Shown piece after piece: positions 1 through 14,889 of a stretch of DNA of 64,000 nt. The notes under the pieces are model-generated. The model had not been told where the DNA came from. It saw nothing but the letters and a program-made list of their open reading frames with translations, and searched no databases. Source of the stretch: Rapana venosa (lineage: Eukaryota > Mollusca > Gastropoda > Neogastropoda > Muricidae). A program made the translations under genes and the position numbers. The stretch lies in NCBI GenBank assembly GCA_028751875.1, contig CM054144.1, forward strand, positions 24,914,705 through 24,978,704, in the 5' to 3' direction. Positions within the stretch are counted from its first letter, which is position 1. Each line of letters begins with the position of its first letter.

Positions 1-637
1 TTCAGAACACTTTACTGCCACAAAAATCATGGAGACCTTAAGAAGCTTGGTTGTCTTTTAAAAAAATTATAATTCTCAATTAATTCAAAGTGACTGAAAT
101 GTACATTCTACTTCAGTCTCCCTCTTTTCTCGAAATATTGAAACAATATTCCTTTCGCTCCTGTTGGGGGTATCAGGTAATAAAAGGAAGACGCACAACT
201 ATAACAACCAAGAATTCAATGCAGTATATAAATCAATTAATTACACAATTTTGGACCAATCTGATAATAATTCTGATTAACACGAGACATCATTTGACAA
301 AAATTATTTACTGATTCTGAAGTAAGAAATTGTTGCTTTCTTTTTTGTTTTGGTTTGACAAATATCTGCTTCATAAAAGCAAATTGGTACTTTATTACCT
401 GCTTGATTGTTATCTAAGTGTTATCGTGTTGCTTAGTTTTACTCTCTTTGTCTCAGGTTTCAATTTTGATGCATGAAAAAGTGATTTTTTCTGAGTTCAT
501 GAAGTTAGAAATCCATTAATCTATTAATTTTATATTACATAAATTTTATATTATTTACATTAGCCTAAGAAAAGGTAAAACTTTGATTATAGGTCTAATA
601 ACAATTATTAAGGAATCGATTTTTTTTTTTTTTACAG
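1..637. other. AT-rich DNA, no gene seen
   Basis: No ORF with recognisable content and no clear repeat. Confidence 0.6.
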
Positions 638-645
638 AAAAAAAA
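638..645 (-). terminator. Pol III terminator of tRNA-Ser(CGA)
   Basis: T8 on the minus strand, 5 bases past the tRNA 3' end. Confidence 0.85.
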
Positions 646-649
646 TACA

Positions 650-731
650 CGCTGCGAGCAGGATTCGAACCTGCGCGGGAATATCCCATTGGATTTCGAG
701 TCCAACGCCTTAACCACTCGGCCATCACAGC
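650..731 (-). tRNA. tRNA-Ser (CGA)
   Basis: 82 nt class II tRNA. Acceptor stem GCTGTGA pairs with TCGCAGC, discriminator G. Box A GGCCGAGTGGTTAAGG, anticodon loop ACTCGAAAT (CGA), long variable arm GGGA-TAT-TCCC, box B GGTTCGAATCC. No intron. An A8 run (638-645) on the plus strand gives the Pol III terminator. No mismatch suggests decay. Confidence 0.97.
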
Positions 732-2775
732 TGTTAGAAGGATTGCCAAAGATAAGTAATATATACTTGATTACTCTGAAAGTTGGCTGAAACCACAATT
801 TTAAATAGTGATGCACTTCACAATATCTAAACAATGACTTCTATTGTGCACAACTCTTCACATACAAATGCCTGAAGGCTATCAATCTGTCAGCTGCAGA
901 CTGGTTTGTAACTGGATAAAAAGTTCAACCGGACACCTGCAACGAAAAGAAATCCAAAACCAGACTGATGTACTTAGAGACCTATACACAAAGTTAGAGT
1001 TATAGTATATCAACACAAAAAATTTTAATAAAGTAATAATAAAAAATTGATAGATGAATAACATAATTTTTTAATGTCATGTTCGTTTTACATTATTATT
1101 TTTGTCTGTCTGTTTATCATTTATCTATACTTTCATTCTGTCCTGATCAAAAAGGCCACAAAAACCAAAACCAAAAAACCCAACCCCACACAACACCTTG
1201 TTTCCATCGATTTAAGCGACGCCTCGGATTTTTTCATATTTTAATTCATCACGATGAAAATGAAATTAATTACAGCCCGAATAAAGATTGCACCAACGCC
1301 TGCGTAATCTCTTGAATAGAACAGTAGATTACAGCCATTATTACAGTTATTGTCAATTCTTGTAGGCCCTAGTTGTGAAACAATGAAGTTCGGCCACCAA
1401 ATCGTGAATGTCCACATTCAGACACTGAAAGAAAGGTTTTCCACGTAAAGACAGTCTAAATATCTATAATTATTTCAACAAGTGTCTGTGTACGAACAAT
1501 ATCATAAATGGAAAAGGCCCAAAGAAAATTGGGAGGGAAAATTTGCTGTCAATAAAAACAGGCAGGCGTAGATCTACACATAGACTGTTTTCACTGTCAA
1601 TAATAGAAAAAAACAGATATACTCAACATGTTTTTGCCCAGGCCCTGTAATAATATATCTCGGGAGGAACAGGTGGAATAATTTACCTCTATTAAATTAG
1701 CTCATTCAAAACAAATGTTTAAGAAACTTTTGAAGACAAGTTAATTTGGGTTGCTTTTTTTCAGTGTTTTTTTTTTTTTTCCAGTTCTCAGCCTGAGCCT
1801 CAAGGTTCATCAAAAGTATGCAACCATTTTTAACCTTTTAAAGGTAGCCGCATTCCGACTTCGGGGATAACTAATGGTTAAATTGTAAGACTAGTTTTCT
1901 TTATGCTTGAACGCATTTTGCATATCCTTGCTTTGTAAACTGTTTTTGTTTTTTGTTTGTTTGCTTTGTTAACTGTTATTCTTGCCCTTTTTTCTTTATG
2001 CTTGAACTCATTTTACATATGGCTTGCTCTGTGAACTATCATTCTTGCCCTTGTTGTTTTGTTTGCTTCACTGCTTGTGGTTTTGAGTTAAATGCCTTTT
2101 GAACTTTCTTGGTTTGTTGTTGTTGTTTTGCTTTGGGGTTGCTTTTTGTTGTTGTTGTTTATTTATTTTATTTTTTTCGGTCAGGATCTATTTCTTTTAA
2201 TCATTTCTTTTCTTATTAATTTTTTTAATTTTAGTTCTTTTCAACATAGATTAACATTGTCTTATGTTTACTTTTATAAGTCAATTTTCTTGAGTTTTTT
2301 CGTGTGAGGGCAGACTGGGAAAAAAATCGTATAAACTTAAAATCTAATTGACTATAGATCATTTTGATTTGACTTGACTGATTGGTTAGGCTATCGGTCT
2401 GACAACGAATTTGAGTGTGCTGGAGCGCGCGCGTTCTGTGAGAGAGCAGCAGTGTGTAACGTTGGATAGGAACTGAATTTTTCGTTTAAAAAGTGTACAG
2501 TAGCATTGAGGTAGAGTTGAATTGTTTCTGTCTTTTTTGGGGGGTGGGGAGGGATGCGTTTTATTTTCTTTGCATAACGATGTGCACACACAATGAGTAC
2601 ACAGTCATCAACAGATATATTATATCAAAACATCTCGAAGGTTGACAACGGAGGTCATCGTTGGACACACGGACAAACATAAAAGAAAAAGGGCTAGGCC
2701 TGTAATGGTCAGCAGAAAAGGCGAGATAGTCTCAATCCAGCAATAGACAGTTATTTTGAAGCACACTTGTTCAGT
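732..2775. other. Intergenic DNA between the tRNA-Ser genes
   Basis: AT-rich and T/TTG-rich on the plus strand around 1900-2320. Short ORFs are low-complexity. Contains one SINE tail near 1776-1872; otherwise nothing recognised. Confidence 0.6.
1776..1872 (-). mobile_element. SINE 3' half, fragment
   Basis: Shares order and wording with the fragment at 58995-59106: CTCAGCctGAGC, GGTTCA, then GGTAGCCgCATTCCGACTTCGGGG. No tRNA head remains. Confidence 0.6.
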
Positions 2776-2857
2776 GCTGTGATGGCCGAGTGGTTAAGGC
2801 GTTGGACTTGAAATCCAATGGGTTATACCCGCGCAGGTTCGAATCCTGCTCGCAGCG
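2776..2857 (+). tRNA. tRNA-Ser (UGA)
   Basis: 82 nt class II tRNA, same as the CGA gene except at three bases: anticodon TGA, and variable arm GGGT-TAT-ACCC, where one base pair is swapped with compensation. Box A and box B intact. It is divergent from the CGA gene, 2.0 kb away. Confidence 0.97.
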
Positions 2858-2861
2858 GTTG

Positions 2862-2870
2862 TTTTTTTTT
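2862..2870 (+). terminator. Pol III terminator of tRNA-Ser(UGA)
   Basis: T9 run starting 5 bases past the tRNA 3' end. Confidence 0.85.
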
Positions 2871-3916
2871 CTCTTGTAATTTTTATTTTTAGCGCTTCTT
2901 TTCTGGCTGCCAGTCAACCCTGTGTGCATTCTCAATCAAAAAGAAAAAAAAGTGTGGGGGGTTTTCAGGGGGGTGGGGGGCAATTTTGTTGTTTAAACCC
3001 TATCCCTCTTTTCCTATAATACAATTTTTATCATTTCTTCAGTATTTTTTTCTTCATGTTGTGCCAATAAATGAGAAGAAAAAATGAAATAAAAACAAAA
3101 TGACACCCAAAACAAAATAGAGCCACTGCCAAGAACCCAGGCAGACAATGATGCTTGTGCAACTGCTCTGTTATTTCAGATGTTGTTTGCTCCACCAATG
3201 AACCTGTCAACCCTCACGCTCATGCTGGGTATTTTCATGTTTCCTGAGCTCACCAAAATGCTGACATGATATGGGTCCAAGGATGTTAGTGTGCATGCAC
3301 GCCTTGATCTTCAGCATGCGCAATTATATACAAATAATTATGAGAAAGGCGCTGGCAGTTCAACACACAGAAAGCTGACTGGGTAGACAGTGAAAAGTTG
3401 ATAACCTTAAATTCATTTCGTGCTGTCATGATTCTCCATTCCCTGTGGGTGTGTAACTTCTGCCCTCAGTTGTATCATGGTGAATTATTGATTGAAAGTC
3501 GGCTCACATTGGATGATACACAGTTGTTGTTGTTGCTTCAATTTTACGTCTGTTCACTCAAAATGATATTAGAGGAAATGCACAGATTTACAGTTTTATT
3601 AATGAATTAATGGGGATAAAGTGTGAAACAAGGAGGGGGAAGAATAGGGAGGAGTAGATAGAAATAGTACTAGAAAACTAGCTTTTGACAAAATAATTAA
3701 AAAAATAAAGGTTATACAATTTATTGTTCTCTGAAGATTGAGAAATGCTGGGGCAGTTACTCAACAAAATGCAGAAGCAAATGTCAGTATACATGTGATC
3801 TAATGCCTCCTCTCACTTAGTTTTAGAAAACACAGAAAATACTTTCTTGCTGCCATCACTGCGGAAGAGAACTTGTGCAAGTGCTGTCTGGCTCATCTAC
3901 TGAGTTCATAATGGTT

Positions 3917-3918
<2 letters not shown>

Positions 3919-3965
<47 letters not shown>

Positions 3966-4156
3966 GTTGTGTAATTAATTGATATACCACACTGAATTCC
4001 TGATTGTTACAGTTTTGCTTCTTCCTTCAAGCACCTGATGTTCACCCTTCCTCCATTCCCCCAAATGGGTGAAAGGAATTAATATTGTTCAAATTGTTAA
4101 AAGTTATTAAATTGTGTGTGTGTGTGTGTTTTATTTTTTGGTTGTAAGTTGTGTTT

Positions 4157-4192
<36 letters not shown>
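3919..4192. repeat. (GT)n microsatellites
   Basis: (GT)22 at 3919-3962, a short TG run near 4113-4130 and (TG)16 at 4160-4192. Confidence 0.95.
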
Positions 4193-4194
<2 letters not shown>

Positions 4195-4812
4195 CTTTGC
4201 TGTTATTGTTGATTCTTTTTCTTCTCTCGTTTGCTTTTTACACTGTCAGGTGTGTTTTGGAGAAATAGTGGCAAGTCCTTTTCAGTTCCTCTCTTGGGCA
4301 ATACAGCTTAGTTTATGTTGATGAAAATGCTGATTGCCTGAAATTGCTCACCTGAAATTGATGCTCACCTCTCTTTCCCCATCCCTTTCTCCCCTCTCCT
4401 CATCTCTTTTCTCATGATCCTATCACTTCACATCTATGGTTGTACCGACTTTTATGCAATCCATGATTCCACATCAAATCATTCAAGAGCATGCAAGAAT
4501 GTCTTGTGTATCACTTCACTTTTCGCTTCCAGTTTCTCATTTTCTGACTCGGTGTGAGACAAGTGCTTACAGACCCGAGGAAACTCAACATATTCATAAT
4601 CATACACTTCAGTCCTCAGGATGGGAAGATAAAACAAGGTCTTGTGTGCAATATGCATCTAATGAAAAAGAACCCTCAGCAATTCAAATAATTCAGAACA
4701 GAAAATCTATGCCTGCAATAGTTAGTTGTTTTTTTAAATGTGCTAAACAATAATGCCAAGCACACCCAAGCATAAACATTACATGCTGCCCTTATTAGGC
4801 ATGTATGAATAT

Positions 4813-4821
4813 CACACACAC

Positions 4822-4856
<35 letters not shown>

Positions 4857-4911
4857 GAGAGACAACACACACACATAAGTATGCACAGACAACACACACA
4901 CACACACACAT
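4813..4911. repeat. Compound CA microsatellite
   Basis: CA, CATA and AACA blocks broken by GAGAGA and a short unique spacer. Confidence 0.9.
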
Positions 4912-5970
4912 GCTAAACTGTACTGTTATTCTTTTTCTTTAAAAAAAAATGTTATTGCTTGATTGCTAACTCACCTCCATTGTGGATTTACCACACACAC
5001 AAAATGAATATCTGACAGCATTCACTTTATTCAGAAACAAATAAAGCTTACAGTTTTTAAGTAGTGAGAATGACCATAAGACCTTTTTCTTTCTTTTTTT
5101 GGCCATAAGACTTTGTTGGAATGCACTTACCTGTACTATAAAACTGATTTTCATGTTATGTGTAGAGGTGTGTAATAAATAAATGACTGTGTAATCTGTA
5201 CAATTTTGTCCACGCAAATACACAACACACACGAACACAAGCAGTCTCACAAAGTACTGATAAACACTCTTGAACACAGGCAATCTCGTTTAGTACTATA
5301 ATGATGTTCAGTTCACATTAGCTATACATCATCAGTGTGCAGCACTGGGCGAAGAAAGAAGGATCGATGCCATTAAATAAACCAACAACACAGTCAGTCA
5401 GCTCTTCTCCTCATCAACTATTTACAGAGAAAATAATACAACGCGCATTTACGTAGACATAGGATAAGAATCAGAGAAAAAATACACCCAATTCTACATA
5501 ATCAAGAGCTCACAATGTGGCAGTAAGTGCATCAGAACACAGTCTCTTAAAGAAATTAAAAAAAATTAATAAGACAAAAAAGAGAGAAAGAACATTTAAT
5601 GAACAAGAATCAATTCCAAAACTTTAGACATAATAGCACCTATCTCTACCAAGCAGTAATTGATGAATTTTAATTAATAACCTGACAACTCAAAAACAGA
5701 GTTCAACATGCTTGTAACATAATTTAAAAAATTGTGAAAAATTTGTAGAAAGACTATATACATACACAGGCTGAAGCATGGAACACAGAGTTATTTTCAA
5801 ACAACTGTTCCATCCACATAAAGATTATACATACAGCCAAACTGCAGGAAATGGAATGAACGATCAGCAAAACGCATTAAATGCTGTTCAGATACACATG
5901 TGTACATGGTACATAGAAATGCAGGTACAGAAGCCTTCTGGAAGGGGATTTAAAGAAAAAAATCTATTTG

Positions 5971-7010
<1,040 letters not shown>

Positions 7011-8200
7011 CCTACATAAAAAAATGGAATCTTTCAATGACAGCACTTAAAGTATTACTGAGTAAGTACCATGCCTTAGGCCTGTCACGACTCAAATCCT
7101 TTTTTCTGCTATTAAACGAAAACATCCTGAAATAAAACTACAACTCAATAGTCACTAACATCAAAACAAAATTTTGTTACAAACTACTCAATAATGGCAC
7201 CTAAATACGCCATGAAATCAGTGAAGAGCTTCTTGCATACTTTCTGCAAAGTTCAACTGTCAAAATCAAGCTGTGAGTTCAATGTTATGAAAATGCAAGC
7301 CTACAGGTGAAGACTGTTGAGCTATTTCCATCACTTGGAGGCGTGACACACAGAATTCACTAACAAAAACATCCCATTTCCTAGGTCAAATCTAGCTTCA
7401 GTCTTCATTTACTGACACTTAATTCTAACAGTATACTGTGAAACTTGAATTTTGCAAGAACCTTATGGTTGTAATTGAATTCAATTGCAAATATAAAATA
7501 TGACTTTTAGACACAAATAAAAACAGGAAACAAAATAAGAAATTGAAACTATGTTAAGACTTTTAATCACTACATTTTTGTTCCATTAAAAAAAGAATCT
7601 TTTAAATAACAAAAATGTAGAGTGTGAAAAGTTTAAGTATCAAACATTTACAGAATAATGCTTCTTTCCACAGAACTACACATTTCACTCTTCACTGCCT
7701 TCCAAAGTATTAGTACAACATACATGTTAGCTTACATACATAAAATTCACAGTGCATACCTTACACTGCTGTATATTCAAGGTAATTTAACAGCTTCTGT
7801 AATTACTCACTCGACTTTCCACAGACACACATGTTTACACACACCTCAATCTTCCTTTTCTAACATGCCCACAGATAGGTACATGTATACTCTCTCTCCC
7901 TCTCTCTCGTAAACGTATCCCTATACTAAAAAAAAGTATAAGTTTATACTGACTGACAAGTTCACACTGAGTTCCTGTGGAAATAATGTTCTGCCATTCA
8001 TAACATCAGAAATGAAAGGCCAATGCACATATCCCTTTGATTACAATCAGACCAGGCACATAAATTTTGTGCGCTCTCTATCAGCATTACTAGAACAGCT
8101 AGAAGTAACACAGCAGCTGTAAGAATAAAGAAACTTAATCACAGGAAGAAAATGACCCCCCAAAAAAGTACCGATGGTTTATGCTGTATTGTGGCAATGG

Positions 8201-8316
8201 ACAAAGTAAATTGTTAAATTGTATCAAGGAAAAATGTGGATAAGTTTATGACATCTACACAAAGTAAATTGTTAAATTGTATCAAGGAAAAATGTGGATA
8301 AGTTTATGACATCTAC
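8201..8316 (+). repeat. 58-bp perfect tandem duplication
   Basis: Two copies of a unit starting ACAAAGTAAATTG and ending GACATCTAC, period 58; identical, so recent. Confidence 0.95.
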
Positions 8317-8688
8317 ACATCACTGACATACAATGAAAATACAGCAAATGAGCAAAATGATGTCATACTTAAAAACTTTCAGATTGAAAGAATATACACG
8401 AAAGAGAAGTACACCTCAAAGGAATGTTTTATGTCCAAATATAAAATCTCTGAAAAAGAATAAGAATCACACTTCAAAAAGTCAAGACAAACATTATTTC
8501 ACCATATAGTTCCAACACAAATTTTCGGTAGTGGAAAAGCCTCTAGGAAGAGAACTGCCATAATATGCTTTATGGAACGTAGAAGAAGAAGAAGAATACA
8601 GACTAAAGAAGAGTGAAAGATTGAACAAGGACTTCATGCAGTATCAGAATAAATATCACAAAATACAGTAGTAATAATGATTGGTTGG

Positions 8689-8743
8689 GTGTGTGTGTGT
8701 TGTGTGTGTGTGTGTGTGTGTGTGAGTGTGAGTGTGTGTGTGT
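8689..8743. repeat. (TG)n microsatellite
   Basis: TG repeats with TGTTG and GAG interruptions. Confidence 0.9.
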
Positions 8744-9678
8744 TCTTGAAATGATACTATGTTCAATAAATCTAACCAATACCACTAGCTGTATCTCTCC
8801 AGTAATTGTGACTAAAACTAGACAATACTACTCTTTAAATAAGAAGTGGTGTTCATAAGTGAACTTCTATGACTGACAGAAATCAGTATACTCCTTGTGC
8901 ACCTCATATCAACAACAACAAAAATTCTGCTATATAGAAGCCATTTTCTTTTTTCTTTTCCTTTTTTTGGGTTTTTTTTTTTGGCATACTTATTTCCATT
9001 TCTAAGAAGGAAATTCAACTGATGCAGCCCACAGCAGACTATGCTTATTCTGTTTCCGTATATTATCGAAGTAGGAAGCTCAGTCTGGGATTAATAATAA
9101 CTGCTGTCTGTTCCTCAAAGGCTACAGCACACTGGTATTATCTTCAATAAAAGAACAGTTTATATTTGATAAACAATCAACCACATAACTATACTATGTG
9201 AGTAAGTGGGGTAGGGGCGGAAGCTAAATATACATGGCAAGAAATTATGCATATGTAAAACATTTCAACCAGTCATTCTTTTTCCTATGCCTAATTGCAT
9301 TCATCCAACAATTTTGTACACTACCCCACCCTAGAGAAATGGATATAAGGATATCTTGTGTGATGCCTTAGCCAATGTAAGCCAGGTAAACAGTTGATAC
9401 ACAAGTAGATAATGCTCAAAAAAACATAAGAAATATGTTTCTTCTCAAGCACAAAATATATGATACATTCACTCATGCAGAATAAAAACCCCACATAAAT
9501 ACTTATTGGAAGAGTAATGTGTAACCCTTGGAAAATGAAATCCAAAACTCCCTACTGACAGAAATAACTCATGCGAAATAAAAACTCCAATAATCATTTT
9601 AAGCATCTAAATAATGAATTTGTAATCAATGATTACAACACACACAAAGGTATGATAAGCTAAAAAAATTTTTTTAAA

Positions 9679-9703
9679 GGGAGAGAGAGAAAAAGAGAGA
9701 GAG

Positions 9704-9766
<63 letters not shown>
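9679..9766. repeat. (GA)n microsatellite
   Basis: About 88 bp of GA with AAAG variants at the left end and pure GA on the right. Confidence 0.95.
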
Positions 9767-9768
<2 letters not shown>

Positions 9769-9858
9769 ATGTTATAAAGCAATGCACATCTGCAGAATTC
9801 ATGTCTTGTGACACTGGCATAGTGGTTCCAATGACTAGAAATCATGTACAAACGTTAA

Positions 9859-10011
9859 CACTATCCCTACGTTAAGAGAGGGAACCCCTCTTTCCCAGTA
9901 CACGCGCACTGTGCACATTTGTGTGCTTCTGTAACCCTGTGGTGGGTGATACGAAGAGAAGGGTTAGAAGATGGTTGGTTACCCAATAGAAGGGTACCCA
10001 TAGGGAAAAGG
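9859..10011 (+). mobile_element. TTAA-flanked MITE, copy A (153 bp)
   Basis: Flanked by TTAA at 9855-9858 and 10012-10015. Ends are imperfect inverted repeats (CACTATCCCTACG and, reversed, CCTTTTCCCTATG). A second copy in reverse orientation lies at 45756-45948, so this is a dispersed element. TTAA targets are typical of piggyBac-type transposases; no coding capacity. Confidence 0.7.
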
Positions 10012-10534
10012 TTAATCAGTTTTAAAGATATTTCTTTGTCTTCTCCGAGATATGAGATATTTTTTTGTCTTCTCCAAGATATTTTTTTAATTTAAAAACA
10101 AAAGTGCCAACATCTTGTGTTGGCCTTGCGTTTGATCCATCTGTTTGTATTTTCTCAGTGTGAAAATAATATTTACTGTGACACATTACCAGTACTGGAC
10201 CGTTCTATATACACAGGAACATTTTGTTTCAAACATATTTCAGCCCAAGTCCTTTTTCAATGACACTTTTTCTTTCGGTTTTCAGTAAAGATTTTGCTCA
10301 TAAAAAACAAACATTTTCTTTTAACATTTTTTTTTTTTACTGTTCTTTTCATAATAAAAGCAAAAGAAATATCATCACCCAAAAATATACTGACAATACT
10401 GACCACAATCCCTCCCTACTGTTTCAAACTCAAAATGGATGAAATCAAAAAGAAATCACTGCCTTTTGCTTGTAGGCCTTTACTTTTCAGAGGCCCTAAT
10501 AGGCCATTGAAATCCTGGCTTTCTTCAATGTACT

Positions 10535-10606
10535 TCTCTCTCTCTCTCTCTCTCACTCACTCACTCACTCACTCACTCCACCACCACACCAACACACATC
10601 AACACA

Positions 10607-10642
<36 letters not shown>
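10535..10642. repeat. Compound CT / CACT / CA microsatellite
   Basis: CT, then CACT tetramers, then CA with ACC variants. Confidence 0.9.
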
Positions 10643-10645
<3 letters not shown>

Positions 10646-11842
10646 CTTCTCTCTAAGAAAACATCTAAAATCTAGGTGAAACAACATCACATTCAAAAGG
10701 TGATAGAGCAAAAAACAAAAACAAAAAAAGGCAAAACCACCCTTCCTCAGTGCATGCTGTTACCACACGTACTTTTAGATTCAAATAAAACCAGTAATCG
10801 ATGCCATATACACACTACAGTATACTACACTATATATATATTTATTTTTTTTTCTTTAATTTTTTTTTTTTTACAATTCTTATACTATACCAATCTCTTG
10901 CATTTGAATATTTCTCCTCTGATGCAGGTCCTTGCACATAGATTTTTTCCTTCAATTATAAAAGCTTCTTGTAAAATCAAAATTAAATGAAATCACAAAC
11001 TAAAACCTTAGCATTTCCTTTTCTGAGCTGAGCAGACTCCTTCTCCAAAATCCTTACTCAGAGGCAAGATCACCTAAAAACTGCGTGATATTCTATCTGT
11101 ACAGTTTGTTCCTCTTTTAATATCGAGGCAAACAAAATATATGTACGCAGAATGAATCACTAACTGGCTTCTTTCTCCTCACCCAAGCAAAAAATACTGT
11201 TGAATGCAGAATATCTGGATCATAATGTATTTTTCATTAATCTTCACTCTGAGCTTACCACAAAGTCACAATAAGCAGAGATAAACATCTGCCTCAAAAT
11301 CTGTCAGATATTCTGAACTTTTAAAGTGTTGCCAGCAGGTAAAAATACTGTTCTAAATCATACCACTTAAAAACAAAACAGACAGGAGCTTTGTCTCTGC
11401 TGGAATTTTTGTTTTAAATCAGTAAAGTGATTTTTTCTTTTCTTTTATCAACTGTAAGAGTTGTTTGTTATTGACTTGAAGTTTCATATGCACTCAATGC
11501 ATGCCGAGCATAAGACTGCTCTTCAACACATTTCACTTCTGATGAAAATTTAATAACGAGATAATGACTGCCAAATATAAAACTAAAATCTGCCTGGGAC
11601 TTCAGCAAGCTTACTTTTACCCCACCTCCCTAAAAAAAAGAAAAGAAAAATACGCCTCTACACATACCAAGTTGCTCCAACATGTCAAAGGCAGAGGACA
11701 AAAAAACACAGCAAAATTACCAAACATGATAACATTCCCCGCTTCTTTTTTTTCTGAAGTTGCTGGTACCTCTTTAAAATGACATCCCCCCCACCCACCC
11801 CCAAAACAAAAAAACAACATAAGTCAGAAGAAATACTGTATT

Positions 11843-13464
11843 TTTATTTACATGTCTCTATGAAAGATCAAATTGCATCCCTTCTGAAAACATGCAATGC
11901 CTCACAGACAGTTCATGTCTAATAAGAAACATCTACACAACCTAAAAGACTGGATACCTTTCTTACTGAACATGCAAATGCTACCATGAATTAATCCACC
12001 GGCCATACATTCTCTTAATCCCAGTCCTGTATCTATTTTCTGACATGAATACAACTGGCAAATAGGAGATTAAGTCAAACCATGCAACATCAGATCAACA
12101 AGGGTTAAAGTAGACATGCTAAACAGGGACTGTATGCAAAAAAAAACACCAATCTGAGAATGTACAGATGCAGAGCTGATCAATGTCACCCTGTTGCTTT
12201 CAGAGTGGAAAGTCTGTCTAGAAGCTTTGGTATTAGCAGCATCATACATAAAACAAAAATCAAAACTGAACAGCTAACAATACTACCAACCATGAAAGGA
12301 TAAAAGAAGCACAGCACAAATGACAGACAGTACACAACACACGACAGAAACTTGTACACTGAATGACCCTCTCTCTCTCTGTGCATACACTGTGAAAGAC
12401 CGATCTTTAATCCTACACCAGTCACCCTTCTTTTTTTCCCAACAGTCACTAATCACTTGCACATCACCAGAAATGACTGAGATAACGCTCTGATCTTTGG
12501 CTTCATAAGTACTTCTCTCCCACTCCAAAAAAACCCATACTTCTTCCTTACAATGGTATCAGAAAGGAATAGCAAGACAGAAATAAACAATCCATGCATA
12601 TATAAAGAGAAAAAAAATCTTATCTATGATGAATGAATACTGTGAAGTTGTGGACACAAGAAACATATGTTCAAGAATGTTATCTCTCACTGATACATTC
12701 TTCATGACCAGAACCACACAAGCACAAAAATAATTAGGTCATAACACTACTCTACTGTTCTCACATGATCCGACTTTCAGGATGTTTGCACAGGTATCAC
12801 AGTTTCCCACAAGATCTTATCAGAACGCACAAACAACTACCGTACATTACATCTGAATTTTCTTAATATCAGAATGGGCTGTCAACAGTCAAAGGAATAA
12901 CAAACATGCAAACAAACAAAAGCAACAAAAAGAAAAAAAAGAGAGAAATGGCAAACCTTTAACTTCCCTGGTATAGGAACAAAAAACCTCAATGGAATAC
13001 AAAAATCAAACACAGGGGTATCTTAATATGCCAATGCAGATAATAATAACAACAACGATGATGATGATAATTTTTTGGTCAAACCCCTTCCTGTACAGTT
13101 TACAGTCCTACAGCTGGTAAAAATGACCATGGAGAAGAAAATAAATTGTCCCGGCATGCTTTTTCTGTTGCTGTTCATAATGAGTGGGTGATAAAGAAAT
13201 AAAGTATGCTATCTCCTCTTACCATCATCACTATCAACAGAGCAATTCTTGCTTTTCACATAGCATGTCGTTATCAAGCACTCTTTCAGTTAAAAGATGA
13301 AGCCTGAAAACCCAACTATGGAAGAAAGCAGGTGACAAAGCCATGATACTAACCCCCACCCCACCCCACCCCCCACGGTCCATCCCTATTCAGCAGGTTC
13401 TAACTGGTAAAACTCTGTCAATAAACAGATGGGAAACTTTTGCTCACTCACACACACACACACA

Positions 13465-13507
<43 letters not shown>

Positions 13508-14794
13508 GTGCAGATGCTAAAATCCGTGCAGTCTGTCGGTCTTCATTGTGACCCAACAGCTTTCAAACTGTAAGCAAAAAGCAGACTGGAAGGGTTATTT
13601 TTTTCAGGCCCCTTTCTCACAAAGTCAGCACTTCCATTTGCAAACTTCCTCTTGACTTTGAAAGAAGTCTCCTTACTACACACATGATTCCACAATAACA
13701 CTACATCTCCACTTTTCTTTTTCAGCCCTGCTGTCATACCTCAAGCTCCATGCCCATACAGCCCTTTGTGCAGAAAGACAGTCAGTTTCCCTGAGCCAAA
13801 CTGAATGCATCTGGATTCTATACACACTGCATGCTGTGATACTGAACATGTGGGCGACAATCATGACACAGACACCATGATGGTGGTAGTACTATCAAAC
13901 ACTCATAGATTCTATCATTCTAAAAAAAAAATAAAAAAAAAAATAAAAAAATTTACAGAAGAAAAAAGGGGGATAAGGAGTAACTGCTCATGAATATTCA
14001 AAACGAATTGTAGTTTTTTTCTAAAATATTAAAGTAAAAAATAAAAGCCCTACTGCACATTTGACAGCATTCAATATTACAGCAGCCCTTCATTTTCTAG
14101 CCAAGACGTAGTCTACCACAGTCTGATGCTATGTACAGGTCACTATGTGCTCTGCTAACTATCAGACAATACTGTTGTCTCCTTCAGCTTTCCGATGTTG
14201 CAGTCACATACATGCACATGAACACAGCCATACAAAGGAGGAGTTAAAGCGACAAAAGTTGACATGCCATACAACTGGCTACTGCATCACATTGTTTGAA
14301 AGTTACAGGGGTAACTCCCGACTCACCGCAGCTGTTCTCTCCACATTGACTTCATTAATGTTATGCGTCAGTCACCCACACTGATTGTCACCGTTTCACA
14401 CAGTATCTAGTATCAGCTGACATGTTCTTCAGTGATCTCTTACGCTGCTCACCTCTTGCCACCATCTCGCACAAACAGTTCAGCAGGACGACTCACCACC
14501 TAACTATTATTTTCCACTGACATTTCTGTCACAGTTTTAAGCTGTAAATGCAGATCAGGAGGAAAAAAACTGAAGTTATTTACATGCCCACACATCGCGG
14601 CAAGTCAGTGAGCAAATCAGCAGATTGCAAAGAATTCCCTCAGGTTAAACACTTTTCTTTAGTGGCTTCTACGTCCAGATTCTCCTTTCAGTGCAACAGT
14701 GGCAGACTCTGCCATTTGTAGTTTCTTCTGTCGGTCTTCGCAGTAACATTCTCTAGGCAGTGAGGACGGTGGCCACGGATGAGGGCAGGAAGAG
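11843..14794 (-). other. Probable 3' UTR of Graf (end uncertain)
   Basis: AT-rich, no coding signal, directly downstream of the stop codon. Candidate polyadenylation signals on the minus strand are ATTAAA near 12404-12409 and AATAAA at 11843-11848, so a 2.4-3 kb UTR is plausible. It could run further left. It contains a CA tract at 13446-13504. Confidence 0.4.
13446..13504. repeat. (CA)n microsatellite in probable 3' UTR
   Basis: CA with one ACCA break; it reads as UG in a Graf transcript. Confidence 0.9.
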
Positions 14795-14889
14795 CTAAGA
14801 GTCGATGTACTCCACGTAGTTAGCAGGGATCAGTCCTTTCTTGCCGTCCAGCTCTCCTTCCAACCAGCCAGGCTCACGAGAGTGCCGCA
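14795..14889 (-). CDS. Graf: Graf exon 24 (SH3 end and stop)
   Basis: 95 bp, (V)[20 protein letters not shown] then [10 protein letters not shown] and TAG at 14795-14797. GWLEG...GLIPxNYVE is diagnostic for the GRAF C-terminus. Acceptor TTGCAG. Confidence 0.97.
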
